Assembly (NCBI RefSeq): GCF_014637795.1
Contig: NZ_BMFD01000005.1
Span: forward strand, 1 to 64,000
From: Belliella aquatica
GTDB taxonomy: Bacteria; Bacteroidota; Bacteroidia; Cytophagales; Cyclobacteriaceae
DNA length: 64,000 nucleotides
Reading direction: 5' to 3'
Shown: in pieces, positions 52,120-62,856 of the stretch
How positions within the stretch are numbered: position 1 is the stretch's first letter
Layout: each line of letters opens with the position of its first letter
Translations under genes and position numbers: made by a program
The notes under the pieces: model-generated
Seen by the model: only the letters and a program-made list of their open reading frames with translations
Database searches by the model: none
Told to the model about the DNA's origin: nothing

Positions 52120-53850
52120 ATGACGCATTCCAAAGCCATTGATTTTACAGTTGAAACAATCATAATCGGCTTTAAAAATTATATTGATGAGTTCAATAAT
52201 TTTACCCGATTTGCCTCTGTACATTTTGCTGAACGAAATTGGAAATCAATGCAGGAGAATCATAGGAATCGGCTGCGCCTTTATAAAGATTCCATTCAGA
52301 AAAGTAGAATGGCTTTAGAAAAAGAACTCAGTCCAGAAATAACAGATTACGAATTTTGGCACGATACTAAACTACAATATTCAAATCGAATTTCAAACAG
52401 AAAAGACAAAGAATTAGCCGAGACATTCTTCAATTCTGTACTCAGAAAAATATCACCTGAATCTGGGATTGACGAGAATCTGATGTATGTCCACGAAGGA
52501 TATGACACTTGCGATCTCCACACCAATGAAAATCTATACCACAGTTATCCTTCTTCTTGGGGCCTACAAAAAATCATTAGGAAAATTATAGAGGATTTTG
52601 ATTTCGGTACGCAATACTTTAATAAGGAAGAGGACATACAATTATTAGTCAAAGCCATTCGAGAAGTAATTTTGACTCGATACGAACCTACTAAAGACAC
52701 GATTACTCAAGTTTTAAAAAGTGTATTCTACCGAAATAAAGCTGCTTACCTTATCGGTAGAACTATGATTGGTGGCAAATGGATGCCTTTCATTATTCCT
52801 TTCCTTCACAACGAAAATGGAATCTATGTCGATACCATGATTTTTGACCCAAAAATTATGGCACATATGTTCAGTTTCAGTAGGTCCTACTTTATGGTTC
52901 AGACTGAAATCCCTTCTCAAATGGTTTCCTTTCTCAATGCTGTCATCAGCCACAAACAGATCCATGAACTCTATAATGCTATCGGATTTAATAAACATGG
53001 AAAAACTGAATTTTACAGAGATTTCCTCAATCATTTAGATCAAAGTAAGGATCAATTTGTCCTAGCAGAAGGAATTAAAGGAATGGTTATGACGGTATTT
53101 ACTTTACCCAGTTACAATATTGTTTTCAAAATGATCAAGGATCACTTTGAGCCTCCTAAAAACATGACAAGGCAAGAGGTAAAAGAGAAATATAAACTCG
53201 TCTCTCAGCATGACAGGGTTGGAAGAATGGCTGATACCCACGAGTTTGAGTATTTTTCTATTCCTATTGATCGAGTTAGTCCAGAATTGCTGCAAGAACT
53301 CAAAAACACCGTTAATTCACTTTTAATCATCAATGATGAATTTCTCATAATCAAACATTTATATACTGAAAGGAAAATGATTCCTTTAAACATATATCTT
53401 GACAACTGTGACCATGAGGATGCTAAGTATGCAGTAGAAGAATATGGGAATAGTATTTTACAACTTGCACAAGCTAATATTTTTCCCGGAGATATGATGA
53501 CCAAAAACTTTGGTGTGACTCGTCAGAAAAGAGTGATATTTTATGATTATGATGAAATAGAATTTTTGACTGATATGAATTTCAGATGGAAACCCAAAGC
53601 AGAAAATTACGAACAAATATATGCTGCTACCCCTTGGTATGATATCGCTAAAAATGATGTCTTTCCTGAGGATTTTAAAAGGTTTATGATTGGAAGGGCA
53701 GATGTAAAGCAACATTTTTTTGACTATCACAAAGACCTATTTAATCCAGATCATTGGAATGAAATTCAGAACAGAATTCGTAAAGGGGAACTACTCCATG
53801 CCTTTCCATATCCGAAAGAAATTCGATTTAGACCTGAAGAGCCTGCTTAG
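52120..53850 (+). CDS. aceK: Isocitrate dehydrogenase kinase/phosphatase
   Basis: Bifunctional enzyme that phosphorylates and dephosphorylates isocitrate dehydrogenase, switching flux between the TCA cycle and glyoxylate shunt. It is 576 residues, as in the family. The N-terminal regulatory half (FASVHFAERNWKSMQENHRN, EFWHDTKLQYSNRI) is followed by the kinase half with ATP-loop EGIKGMVMTVFTLPSYN, lysine in VFKMIKDHF, the AceK segment HDRVGRMADTHEFE, and the metal/catalytic DYDEIEFLTDMNFR. No aceA or aceB lies beside it here. Confidence 0.93.
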   Translation: MTHSKAIDFTVETIIIGFKNYIDEFNNFTRFASVHFAERNWKSMQENHRNRLRLYKDSIQKSRMALEKELSPEITDYEFWHDTKLQYSNRISNRKDKELAETFFNSVLRKISPESGIDENLMYVHEGYDTCDLHTNENLYHSYPSSWGLQKIIRKIIEDFDFGTQYFNKEEDIQLLVKAIREVILTRYEPTKDTITQVLKSVFYRNKAAYLIGRTMIGGKWMPFIIPFLHNENGIYVDTMIFDPKIMAHMFSFSRSYFMVQTEIPSQMVSFLNAVISHKQIHELYNAIGFNKHGKTEFYRDFLNHLDQSKDQFVLAEGIKGMVMTVFTLPSYNIVFKMIKDHFEPPKNMTRQEVKEKYKLVSQHDRVGRMADTHEFEYFSIPIDRVSPELLQELKNTVNSLLIINDEFLIIKHLYTERKMIPLNIYLDNCDHEDAKYAVEEYGNSILQLAQANIFPGDMMTKNFGVTRQKRVIFYDYDEIEFLTDMNFRWKPKAENYEQIYAATPWYDIAKNDVFPEDFKRFMIGRADVKQHFFDYHKDLFNPDHWNEIQNRIRKGELLHAFPYPKEIRFRPEEPA

Positions 53851-56135
53851 AATGGATAACCTATGGCAAAATTAAAAATAAGGTTATCCCTTCTCCAAGA
53901 TCTGCTTTTGAAGTCAAAGTTATTTCCCCACCTTTCGTTTTCTGGAAGGTAGGGCACACGTAATGGTGTAGCAAGATCAAATCGGATCACGAAGAACTCA
54001 ATATCGATTCTCGCACCAAATCCAGCACCAACAGCCATTTCATTCCACCAATTTGAGGTAAATTTCCCTCCGGGTAGCGCTTCGTTTTCATTGACTAACC
54101 AAACGTTTCCAGCATCAACAAACAATGCACCCTTCAAAACAGATATCAGTGGGAATCTGTATTCAATATTTCCTTCAATACGAACATCACCTGCCTGATC
54201 AAAGAAAGAACCTAAACCTGCTTCTTCAGGTCTATAAGTACCAGGTCCTAAACCTCGGATTCTAAATGCTCGAATACTATTCGGCCCTCCTGCAAAAAAC
54301 TGCTTCACAAATGGTAAGGATTCTGAATTCCCATAAGGCAAACCCAAGCCCCCAAAAAGTCTAGTGGCTACAGTATGCTTTTCATTTGGTCTCCAATAAT
54401 ACCTCAAATCCAGATCACCTCTAGCATATTGTGCATAATTCAATCCCAAGAAAGTACCCTGCTCAGTCCCCAAAACCGTATTGGCTAAGTTGAATCCATT
54501 TCCCGCCAAATCTAGACCCGCACCAAAGAAGATACCATGCGTTCGAAACCTGTCGGATAACTTGTTATAATTGAATGTATAATTGATCCCTGCAATAAAC
54601 TGCTGCTCGAAACTTCTTCTTAGAAAAGGATTATTATCCAAAATCTGCTCAAATTCAGGTGAGGTTCTAGTAAGATTGACTAAGTTCAGGCTAATCGGAT
54701 TGATTTCGTGATAGACAAATCTGTTAGCATTCCAATAGTAACCATAATTAGCTGAGAAGGTATTCAATCTATACAGCCCACCCCTACTCTGATATTCCGT
54801 TCCCAAACTCATTTTTGTTTTCGGAACTGAATAGCTGAATCGTTCTTTTATTGGGATAAAAAATACTACTCTAGGAAAAATCAAATCGGCTTTCAAACCT
54901 AACTCGATTGAGTTCAAACCAGAAAGCTGCCCGCCAGAAAGTTGATTTTCATAAGCAAATTTAGCTGTAAGATTGAGTGTCTCACCTCCATGAAACAAAT
55001 TTCTATTTCTGTAAATCACATTTAATGCAGGTCCAGCAAAATTATTTGATTTTGACACACCTTGTAACTCAACTCTAATTGATCGTTTGTTCAGTGGTGA
55101 TAGATAGATATTGGCATCCAAATTCCCTTTGGTAAGGCTATCCTCCAATTCATCATATCGTAAGTTTACAAACCGATAAGTACCAATAGAACTTAGTCTA
55201 TTACTTGTCAACCTTGATTTTTGTGGAGAATAAAGAGCTCCTTTTTCCAATAAAACATATTGTTCCAATAGCTCGGGTTTGAAAACTTCCACTCCTTGAA
55301 TAAAGTCTTTTCCATCAATAGAAACCGTATCGATCTTTTCTTCTTCTTCCTTGACGGAATAATTAGGAAAAATCCTAATATTATTCACCACGTAAGGTAT
55401 CAAGCCATTGCTTGGTGTATTTGATTTTAATCTTAAAAACAAATCAAATTCTCTCTGATCACTCACATTTGTATCTGCTTCAAAAATGAGGTAATTGGAA
55501 TTAAAATTGTAGTAACCGAGATTTTTTAAAGCTTCATCGAGTCTTTCTCTTTCGCTTTTAAGTAAAGAAAGATCAAAGCGTGCTCCTTTTTTAAGCTCAG
55601 TTTCTTCCATTAAAACCTTTATCTCCCTATCTATTTCTAATGAATCCCGATCAATCTTGAAGTTTCTAAGTTTATAAGCCTTGGTTACACTTACTTGGTA
55701 ATCGACAGAGGCAAACTTTTCAGTTCGATTCACTTCTGATGTTGCATTAGAATAGAAAAAACCTTTATTCTCTAGTCTATTGATAATTAATTGCTCTGTC
55801 TTATTGGGATCAACTTTACTAAAGTAAACAGGCTCTTCGCCTAATTTCTTCTTCAAAAATCTATTGATAAATCCTGGTTTTTCTTTACTCCCCTTGTAAT
55901 GCGCCCAAAGCCCAAAATACATTCCTAAAATCTTGGTGTTTGCTTCAGGTCTAACCAATCCCTCCAACTCAGATTTGACTTCTTTAAAGTCTTTCAAAGA
56001 CTCCTCTGATTCCAAACTGAGGTTAGCACCCGTGTAAAGCCGTTCTCCCTCGGGGATGAATTTCTTCACACTACAGGCTTCACTAAAAGCAAGTAAAAAA
56101 CCAAAACACAATATATATAAGGATTTAGTCTTCAT
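53847..56135 (-). CDS. TamA/BamA-like outer membrane assembly protein
   Basis: A 762-residue outer-membrane protein. The N-terminus is a lipoprotein-like signal (LCFGFLLAFSEACSVKKFIPE, Cys21), then POTRA-like repeats (about 60-290, e.g. IINRLENKGFFYSNATSEVN and LNRIRI-type strands) and a C-terminal barrel with GGPNSIRAFRIRGLGPGTY and a final hydrophobic strand ending AIGYPF. It overlaps the upstream tamB-like gene by 11 bases, so the two proteins probably work as a TamA/TamB pair spanning the periplasm. It is convergent with aceK, overlapping it by 4 bases. Confidence 0.88.
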   Translation of the reverse strand: MKTKSLYILCFGFLLAFSEACSVKKFIPEGERLYTGANLSLESEESLKDFKEVKSELEGLVRPEANTKILGMYFGLWAHYKGSKEKPGFINRFLKKKLGEEPVYFSKVDPNKTEQLIINRLENKGFFYSNATSEVNRTEKFASVDYQVSVTKAYKLRNFKIDRDSLEIDREIKVLMEETELKKGARFDLSLLKSERERLDEALKNLGYYNFNSNYLIFEADTNVSDQREFDLFLRLKSNTPSNGLIPYVVNNIRIFPNYSVKEEEEKIDTVSIDGKDFIQGVEVFKPELLEQYVLLEKGALYSPQKSRLTSNRLSSIGTYRFVNLRYDELEDSLTKGNLDANIYLSPLNKRSIRVELQGVSKSNNFAGPALNVIYRNRNLFHGGETLNLTAKFAYENQLSGGQLSGLNSIELGLKADLIFPRVVFFIPIKERFSYSVPKTKMSLGTEYQSRGGLYRLNTFSANYGYYWNANRFVYHEINPISLNLVNLTRTSPEFEQILDNNPFLRRSFEQQFIAGINYTFNYNKLSDRFRTHGIFFGAGLDLAGNGFNLANTVLGTEQGTFLGLNYAQYARGDLDLRYYWRPNEKHTVATRLFGGLGLPYGNSESLPFVKQFFAGGPNSIRAFRIRGLGPGTYRPEEAGLGSFFDQAGDVRIEGNIEYRFPLISVLKGALFVDAGNVWLVNENEALPGGKFTSNWWNEMAVGAGFGARIDIEFFVIRFDLATPLRVPYLPENERWGNNFDFKSRSWRRDNLIFNFAIGYPF

Positions 56136-59100
56136 TTTCCTCCTCTTTTACTCCTTCTGACTTTCCTTCAGAAGACTTTTTTTCTTTTTCAGTTTCCTTT
56201 TCACTACTCTTTTGTTGTAGCTTATCTATGGGATTTTCCTCTTTTTTGTTCAAATCTACTCCTTTCCAAAGCTCAGTGAACTGATTGAATTCTCTATTGA
56301 ATATCAAACCTATTCCAGTGATGATCAATTGACCATCAATGATGCTTTCAAATTGATTTTTTCTAAAAGCCCTCAACCTATAGCGACCATTTTCAGTGAG
56401 CATATATTCCAAACTTACATTCCCCAAAATGGCATTTGTTTGTTCAGGATTCTGAGAACTCCCCTCAATATCTACCTGACTTCCTACTTGGACAATTAAT
56501 CTATCATCCAACAAACGCTTCCTTGCACTTACATTGAGTTGCGTTCGGTCTTGTGCACTTCCTCCTTGATAGTCCGTAAAACTATCCAGATCAAAATCTA
56601 ACTCAAGACCGGAATTCCCAAACACACTGCTAGAAAGCGCATTGAGCTGACCAGAAAGCACTTGACTAACACTGTTTCTTGCGATTGCAGAAGTACCACC
56701 ACCAGAAACATCACTACCAGTTGATGGGAAAAATCTATTCAGAACCAAAAGTGAAAACACCTGTTTGTTGAGTTCATCTTCCTGTTCATTGACTTGCAAA
56801 ACTCTGCTGTAAACATTTCCCCCCAAAGCTCCTCTTTGCTCTTCTGGCATATCTAATCTAAAGGAAATTGCTGGTTTTAGTAATTCTCCATCAACATTCA
56901 AATACACTGAAAACGGCAACTCCTGTAAGTATTGGGTCCTGTTTTCAGTATTAGAACTTGAAAGCTGCGAAGCCATCAATTCCGATGATGCTGTCCTAAC
57001 TGTATAAATTGCAGAAATATTCAAGTCCGCATCCATAGGATCACCGTTCCAAGTTATCCTACTTCCTGACGCAATTTCAAACCTTCTGCTGACCAAATTG
57101 TAAAGTGACATTTCATAATGTCCTTTGTTGATTTCGTAGTTTCCACTTAAAGTAATTCTACCATTTGGATTGATCTCCATATTCAAATCAGCATCTCCTG
57201 ATACTTGAAGATTATCTCCCGATCTTTCATCCACAATAACTTTGAATACCGCTGCGGGATCAATCTTAAGAATAGAGCGAATATCATATCCTGAAAATGC
57301 ACTTGAAGTTTCCTCCCCTTGTCTGGTCAAAATATCATAAGGATCTTGTCTATTTACAAAAACAACCACACCTTCCCTTTCTACTATATCCAATTCCGTT
57401 TCTGGAATAATAACAGTAAAATCTGTTCCCTCTTTTACAGTAACCTGTGCATTAATTCTCGGCAAGTTCAGGTCACCCTTGACTGTCACATCTGCATCTA
57501 AAATTGCACTTCCAAAGAATAATTCATTATCGTCACGAGTGGAGTTTACAGCTCTAAAACTGTTTGCTTTTAGCGTCAAGTCAAAACTCGGATTGATGTA
57601 GCTTTCTGTTAATATTGACCCGTCAACAATGAATTTTTGTCCACCTGTATCTTGAAAAGTAAAGTTTTTTAAATAAACACCATCATTATTGATACTTATC
57701 TTTTCACTTGGTAAAAGATACTTGGAATTTAATTGAGCGATTGTAAAAGATGCATTATTAAAGGCAATTTCCCCATTATAAACCGGTTCGGCTGTTGATC
57801 CAGTCGCATTGACTTTTCCTGATATGAATCCTGATGCATCCCTGATCTCAGATCCAGATAAGGCTGCTAAAAGTTGCATCTCGATTTTATTTAAATCTAA
57901 GTCAATATCAAATTCACCACCCCCTTCATCGGCAACAAAACTACCACCCATATCGATATCTAATCCTCCGTCTTTGAGCGCAAGCTTCACTTTATAACTT
58001 CCTAAATCTGCAGCAACGGCATCTAAAGAAAGATTTCCCAATGGCACATCAAGAGCTTTGAGTTCATTGATTTTTAGATTTGCTAGGAGTCCAACCGCTC
58101 CGAACGGATTTTCTACGACCAATCTTCCGTTTAGCGTACCGCCTGCGAGCAATTGATCAGGATTAAACAAGGTTGTAAATGTCTCTAATCTAAAATCCTT
58201 GAAAAGTATTGCTAAGTGCTCTTCGCCTACCTCTTCTAAATCATCCCTAATCAATAATTCCTGATTGTTTCTGTTAAATCTAAATTCGTTGAAATGAAGG
58301 TAATTCTCTGCAAGGAGAATTTCATTGGACTCAGGAATCATCCATTCTCTTTTGTTCAGCAATAAATCCTCGGGTGAAATATGAATACTTAAAGTATCTC
58401 CTTTCATCCCAATGTCTGATGCTACATGAACCATTTGCTCGTCGCCGTCAAATGAATTGAAATCAAAGTATAACCTTCTGTTTTCCAATTCGCCAGTAAA
58501 ATAGGTTCTATCCATACCCAACGGCCCCGATTCTAATCTTAAGAAACCAAAAGCCAGATCTAAGTCTTTTTGATCTGAATTTATCCTTACGCCCAAACTA
58601 TCAATTTCAACACCTGCATATTTCAAATATGGGAAATCAATATTTGCATCGAGTTTGCTTTTATTTTGATTAAAATCAACATCAAATCGAGCTGTATCAA
58701 GTTTTTCTAATCCTTGTAAAAATACCTGATTCAAAATTGGAGCTTGATTTAAAGTCAAATTCAAATTCATCATCACTTCTCCTTGCGGGTTTAAAGTGGA
58801 ATCTTGATTCTCGTCTAAGTAATTGACCAGATGCTGATATAGCGCATCACTCAAGAGTTGTGGGGAGGTGTTTGATCTTAAGCTTCCGTTTACAAGGAGA
58901 CTTTTGATATCCAAACTGGTAGAATCTTCTCTAATTCGAGCTTTTAGATCTAGGCTTCCAAGAGGGTAATTTCTCCCTTCAAAAACCATAATTGCATCGC
59001 TCAGATTAGTCTGTAAATCAAAATTGCCAAGATTTCCTTCAAAAGTTGCAGTAAAGAAAAACTTACCTCTGAGATCTTGTGGAAAAAATCCCAAATTAAA

Positions 59101-61143
59101 AAAATCGGCACCTTTCAAATCTAAATTTAAATCAATCTTGGAGTTAATTGAATCCAAGTCAAGTTTGGTCAATAAGTCAAAATTCAAATATTCATCTTCC
59201 AAAGCAAGCTTAAGATCTCCTACCCCATTTTCCAATTGACCTTCTAAGATCAGACCTGAATAATCATTGCCATAGATCTTCAATCTATCAAAATTAGAAG
59301 ACAATTCTGCTGTTAGGTTATCCATTGAAGTTCCGCTTCCACTACTGTGAATGTCAAAAGTCAAAGTATCTAGGCCTGAGTTTCCCAGTAAATTACCTAA
59401 CTGTAATTCAATTACCTCAATGCTAGCCAAATACGCAATTTCTCCATTGTTTTTAAACCCACCATCAAAATTGATTTTGCCCATCTCCGTTTCGAGTGCA
59501 AGGTCAGCAGTCAAGTCATCAATTTTCCCCTTGGCTTTTGCTTGTAGAGAGATATCTTCCGGCAAGTTTATTCCAGCAAGATTTTGTTCATCGACAAATT
59601 TTAAAATCGTTTTTTTATCCGTTTTAAGGTTGATTTTAGGAAAGTCAAAAACCAGCAAATCTATATCAAGGACATTGTTTAATGTTCCTGAACCTGTTAA
59701 ACTGGATTGATCCCATTTCAAATCTATATTTGGAATTGCTATGGAATTGACGTTTCCATTGGCTCGCATTTTAAACTTCAAAGGAGCAGAAGCAAGGCTT
59801 CTAATCAGTTCGTCTTGGCTCAAACTTGGCTCAAAAAAGTAAGCATCACGAATATCACCCAAAAATTCATTTACGATTAACTCGAAATTGCTTTTTTCTG
59901 GATTCTCTAACAAAGCTTGTATTGAATCAAACCCAAGACTTACATCTGCCAACAGTTTGCTTCTATTCGTCTCTATTTTAAAATCATCTACCGTAATGGA
60001 TTCGTTTTCTATTTTTACTCCAGATGACAATTTCTTTAACTCAAAACCACCTAATTCTTGAAATTGAAATTGATTGAGGTTGAATCCAGCTTTTTCATTT
60101 TTTAGATAGACATTGTCGATACTCACTGTCAAATTCTCAAAAATCATAGCTTCAGGATTAAAGAAACCTTGTTGAATTGCTGTATCCTTCGTTTTGAATT
60201 CAATTTTATTCTCAGCTAACTCAATGCTTCCCACATCAACTTTCCAATTTGGCCATATAAATGGAGTATTTTCAACTTGATCCTCTGATTGATTCATAGC
60301 TTGAGGTATAGAAAAATCATGATACAAAATTTGAGATTTTTCCAAAGTCAATGACTTCACGAGTACTTTTTGATCAGCCAAATCAAACTCAGGCATTTGA
60401 AGAATCAATTTACCAATATGAACATCCGCTAATTGGGAATCAACTTCATTGTCATAAGTCAATGAAACATTTTGAATTAAAAAATTCTCCAAAGAAAGCA
60501 AAGTTGAAATTTCTGAATCAGGATCAGAATCTTCAGTTTCTTCGAAAGGCTTGGTTTGTCGGTAACTGACCTTACTATCTTTTAGAACAACGCTTTTAAT
60601 GTCAAAGGCCAAATTCTGCAAATTCATTGAAGCAATATTCAAATCAAATACTCCAAGCTTCAATTTGGCATCCATTCCCATTTTCCCATCTTGATATGAC
60701 AAATCAAAATCTCTAAATGAAATTGGGTCTAATGAAATTTTTAATGGATCAGAATCAGATTCAATATTCTTAGAATTTTGAAGGTCAGGTTCAGTTGGCT
60801 CGGAAGCGAAAGCATTTATTAAAAAATCATAATTGAATTCATCCGAGTTTTCTTTTCGACTAACATTTGCCTTTAATCCTTCCCATTCGAGCTTAGAGAT
60901 ATGAATACCACCTGTTCGGATGAAGTTGATCAACCCAAACCCTAATTCTAACTCTTTGGAATAAATCAAAGTGTCTTTTTGCAAATCCTCTACATAAAAA
61001 CCTTCAAGAGAAAGATTTCCAGAAAAAGTAACAAACAGTCGATCGATTTCTACTTTAGTTTTTGTCTTATCAGAAAGAAAGGTTGTAGCCTTATTTACAA
61101 TTATATTCTGTCCCCAAGGACTTCTGACAAAAAATATCAGCAT
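56125..61143 (-). CDS. TamB-like translocation and assembly module protein
   Basis: A 1672-residue AsmA/TamB-superfamily protein: an N-terminal membrane anchor, then RSPWGQNIIVNKA, the family's typical entry, and over a thousand residues of repetitive beta-strand forming a periplasmic lipid-conducting groove. The conserved DUF490 C-terminal domain (about 1150-1620) ends with GNVSLEYMLTENGRYRLRAF, followed by a Lys/Glu-rich tail. The first in-frame ATG (61143) cuts the anchor helix: the frame is open upstream with KKFLKISGVVLFVIFLLLI, so the true start may be non-canonical. Confidence 0.9.
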   Translation of the reverse strand: MLIFFVRSPWGQNIIVNKATTFLSDKTKTKVEIDRLFVTFSGNLSLEGFYVEDLQKDTLIYSKELELGFGLINFIRTGGIHISKLEWEGLKANVSRKENSDEFNYDFLINAFASEPTEPDLQNSKNIESDSDPLKISLDPISFRDFDLSYQDGKMGMDAKLKLGVFDLNIASMNLQNLAFDIKSVVLKDSKVSYRQTKPFEETEDSDPDSEISTLLSLENFLIQNVSLTYDNEVDSQLADVHIGKLILQMPEFDLADQKVLVKSLTLEKSQILYHDFSIPQAMNQSEDQVENTPFIWPNWKVDVGSIELAENKIEFKTKDTAIQQGFFNPEAMIFENLTVSIDNVYLKNEKAGFNLNQFQFQELGGFELKKLSSGVKIENESITVDDFKIETNRSKLLADVSLGFDSIQALLENPEKSNFELIVNEFLGDIRDAYFFEPSLSQDELIRSLASAPLKFKMRANGNVNSIAIPNIDLKWDQSSLTGSGTLNNVLDIDLLVFDFPKINLKTDKKTILKFVDEQNLAGINLPEDISLQAKAKGKIDDLTADLALETEMGKINFDGGFKNNGEIAYLASIEVIELQLGNLLGNSGLDTLTFDIHSSGSGTSMDNLTAELSSNFDRLKIYGNDYSGLILEGQLENGVGDLKLALEDEYLNFDLLTKLDLDSINSKIDLNLDLKGADFFNLGFFPQDLRGKFFFTATFEGNLGNFDLQTNLSDAIMVFEGRNYPLGSLDLKARIREDSTSLDIKSLLVNGSLRSNTSPQLLSDALYQHLVNYLDENQDSTLNPQGEVMMNLNLTLNQAPILNQVFLQGLEKLDTARFDVDFNQNKSKLDANIDFPYLKYAGVEIDSLGVRINSDQKDLDLAFGFLRLESGPLGMDRTYFTGELENRRLYFDFNSFDGDEQMVHVASDIGMKGDTLSIHISPEDLLLNKREWMIPESNEILLAENYLHFNEFRFNRNNQELLIRDDLEEVGEEHLAILFKDFRLETFTTLFNPDQLLAGGTLNGRLVVENPFGAVGLLANLKINELKALDVPLGNLSLDAVAADLGSYKVKLALKDGGLDIDMGGSFVADEGGGEFDIDLDLNKIEMQLLAALSGSEIRDASGFISGKVNATGSTAEPVYNGEIAFNNASFTIAQLNSKYLLPSEKISINNDGVYLKNFTFQDTGGQKFIVDGSILTESYINPSFDLTLKANSFRAVNSTRDDNELFFGSAILDADVTVKGDLNLPRINAQVTVKEGTDFTVIIPETELDIVEREGVVVFVNRQDPYDILTRQGEETSSAFSGYDIRSILKIDPAAVFKVIVDERSGDNLQVSGDADLNMEINPNGRITLSGNYEINKGHYEMSLYNLVSRRFEIASGSRITWNGDPMDADLNISAIYTVRTASSELMASQLSSSNTENRTQYLQELPFSVYLNVDGELLKPAISFRLDMPEEQRGALGGNVYSRVLQVNEQEDELNKQVFSLLVLNRFFPSTGSDVSGGGTSAIARNSVSQVLSGQLNALSSSVFGNSGLELDFDLDSFTDYQGGSAQDRTQLNVSARKRLLDDRLIVQVGSQVDIEGSSQNPEQTNAILGNVSLEYMLTENGRYRLRAFRKNQFESIIDGQLIITGIGLIFNREFNQFTELWKGVDLNKKEENPIDKLQQKSSEKETEKEKKSSEGKSEGVKEEENED

Positions 61144-61381
61144 GATCAGAAGAAGGAAGATGACAAACAGTACAACTCCTGATATTTTTAAAAATTTCTT
61201 TAAAAGCTTTTTGATAACAAAGTCTTGGTTTGGAGTGATTAAAGATTCAAATATAACATTATCGAGACTTTAAAGGGCAAAAATAAAGCCATAATAATTA
61301 CATTTCTTTCAAAGAAAACATTTGAAAACCCTGTCATTTTGTCGGTATTTACTTAATTTTGCAGATTGAAATTGAATTTAC

Positions 61382-62842
61382 ATGGAAAATATTATTAAAG
61401 ACATAGATATCATCTCAGCAGAAGAAGCACAAGCATGTGATTACAAGACAACTGAAGATGAAAATACCGGCAAAGCCAAAAAATTATACATTGAATCATA
61501 CGGTTGTCAGATGAATTTTTCTGATTCGGAGATTGTCGCTTCTATCATGAAAGACAATGGGTTCGACACCACGTCTGATTTCCATGAAGCAGATGTGATT
61601 TTCTTAAATACCTGCTCCATTCGAGAAAAAGCTGAATTAACTGTCCGAAAAAGACTTTCGCAATTCAACAACATCAAGAAAAACAAACCTGAGTTGACTA
61701 TTGGAGTTCTGGGTTGTATGGCTGAGCGACTGAAAGAAAAACTCCTTGAAGAGGAAAAATTAGTAGATGTAGTCGTTGGACCTGATGCTTACAGAGATCT
61801 TCCGAATTTAGTATCCGAAGCAGAAGATGGTAATAAAGGTGTCAATACTTTTCTTTCAAGAGAAGAAACTTATGCTGATATCTCACCTGTAAGGCTGAAT
61901 TCAAATGGAGTTAGCGCTTTCATTTCGATCATGCGAGGATGTGACAATATGTGTTCATTCTGTGTAGTTCCTTTTACTAGAGGAAGAGAAAGAAGCAGAG
62001 ACCCACACTCGATCGTCCGCGAAGCTCAAGAGCTATTTGATAAGGGATTCAAAGAAGTAACTCTCCTTGGTCAAAATGTAGACAGCTATAAGTGGTCACC
62101 AGAAGAAAACAACAAGGCAAGATTAAATAAAAAAGAAGATGAAGTCAGCGCTGTGATCAACTTTGCCCATCTTTTAGAAATGGTGGCTCAAGTAAGTCCA
62201 ACGCTCCGCGTAAGATTCTCCACTTCTCATCCAAAAGACATCACAGACGAGGTTTTGTATACGATGAAGAAGTATGACAATATATGTAAATACATCCACC
62301 TTCCTGTACAGAGTGGAAATTCAAGAGTTTTGGAGATGATGAACAGAACTTATGACAGAGCTTGGTACTTAGAGCGAGTTTCGAAAATCAGAGAAATCTT
62401 AGGGGAAGAATGCGGAATATCATCAGATATGATCACGGGATTCTGCACAGAAACAGAAGAAGAGCATCAAGACACATTGACTCTAATGGATATCGTAAAG
62501 TATGATTTCTCTTACATGTTCTACTACTCAGAAAGACCAGGGACATTAGCTGCCAAAAAATATGAAGATGACATTCCTTTGGAAGTGAAAAAGAGGAGGC
62601 TGAATGACATCATCCAAAAGCAAAGCATACTTTCAGAGGAGAGAAACAAACTTGATGTTGGGAAAATCCAAGAAATCTTAATCGAAGGAGTATCCAAAAG
62701 ATCCGAAGATCAATTGAGAGGAAGAAACTCGGCCAACAAAATGGTTATTGTAGAAAAAGGAAACTTGAAGAAAGGGGACTATGCTCTTGTAAAAATTACT
62801 GATTGTACGCCTGCCACACTTTTTGGTGAGGTAATTTCCTGA
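61382..62842 (+). CDS. miaB: tRNA-2-methylthio-N6-dimethylallyladenosine synthase
   Basis: Radical-SAM methylthiotransferase modifying A37 of tRNAs. It is 486 residues. The N-terminal cluster cysteines lie in [12 protein letters not shown] (Cys42), [10 protein letters not shown] and LGCMAERLK; the radical-SAM CxxxCxxC is Cys187, Cys191 and Cys194 in [19 protein letters not shown]-terminal TRAM domain (about 420-486) follows. The length includes a 30-residue N-terminal extension. A TAATTTTG -7 element is at 61354-61361. It is followed 14 bp later by the sigma-54 activator gene. Confidence 0.96.
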   Translation: MENIIKDIDIISAEEAQACDYKTTEDENTGKAKKLYIESYGCQMNFSDSEIVASIMKDNGFDTTSDFHEADVIFLNTCSIREKAELTVRKRLSQFNNIKKNKPELTIGVLGCMAERLKEKLLEEEKLVDVVVGPDAYRDLPNLVSEAEDGNKGVNTFLSREETYADISPVRLNSNGVSAFISIMRGCDNMCSFCVVPFTRGRERSRDPHSIVREAQELFDKGFKEVTLLGQNVDSYKWSPEENNKARLNKKEDEVSAVINFAHLLEMVAQVSPTLRVRFSTSHPKDITDEVLYTMKKYDNICKYIHLPVQSGNSRVLEMMNRTYDRAWYLERVSKIREILGEECGISSDMITGFCTETEEEHQDTLTLMDIVKYDFSYMFYYSERPGTLAAKKYEDDIPLEVKKRRLNDIIQKQSILSEERNKLDVGKIQEILIEGVSKRSEDQLRGRNSANKMVIVEKGNLKKGDYALVKITDCTPATLFGEVIS

Positions 62843-62856
62843 TTAAACTACACATC

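Noticed and set aside
57809-60569. Plus-strand frames opposite the tamB-like gene
   Set aside because: Low-complexity Ser/Lys/Pro-rich shadows of a repetitive beta-strand protein.
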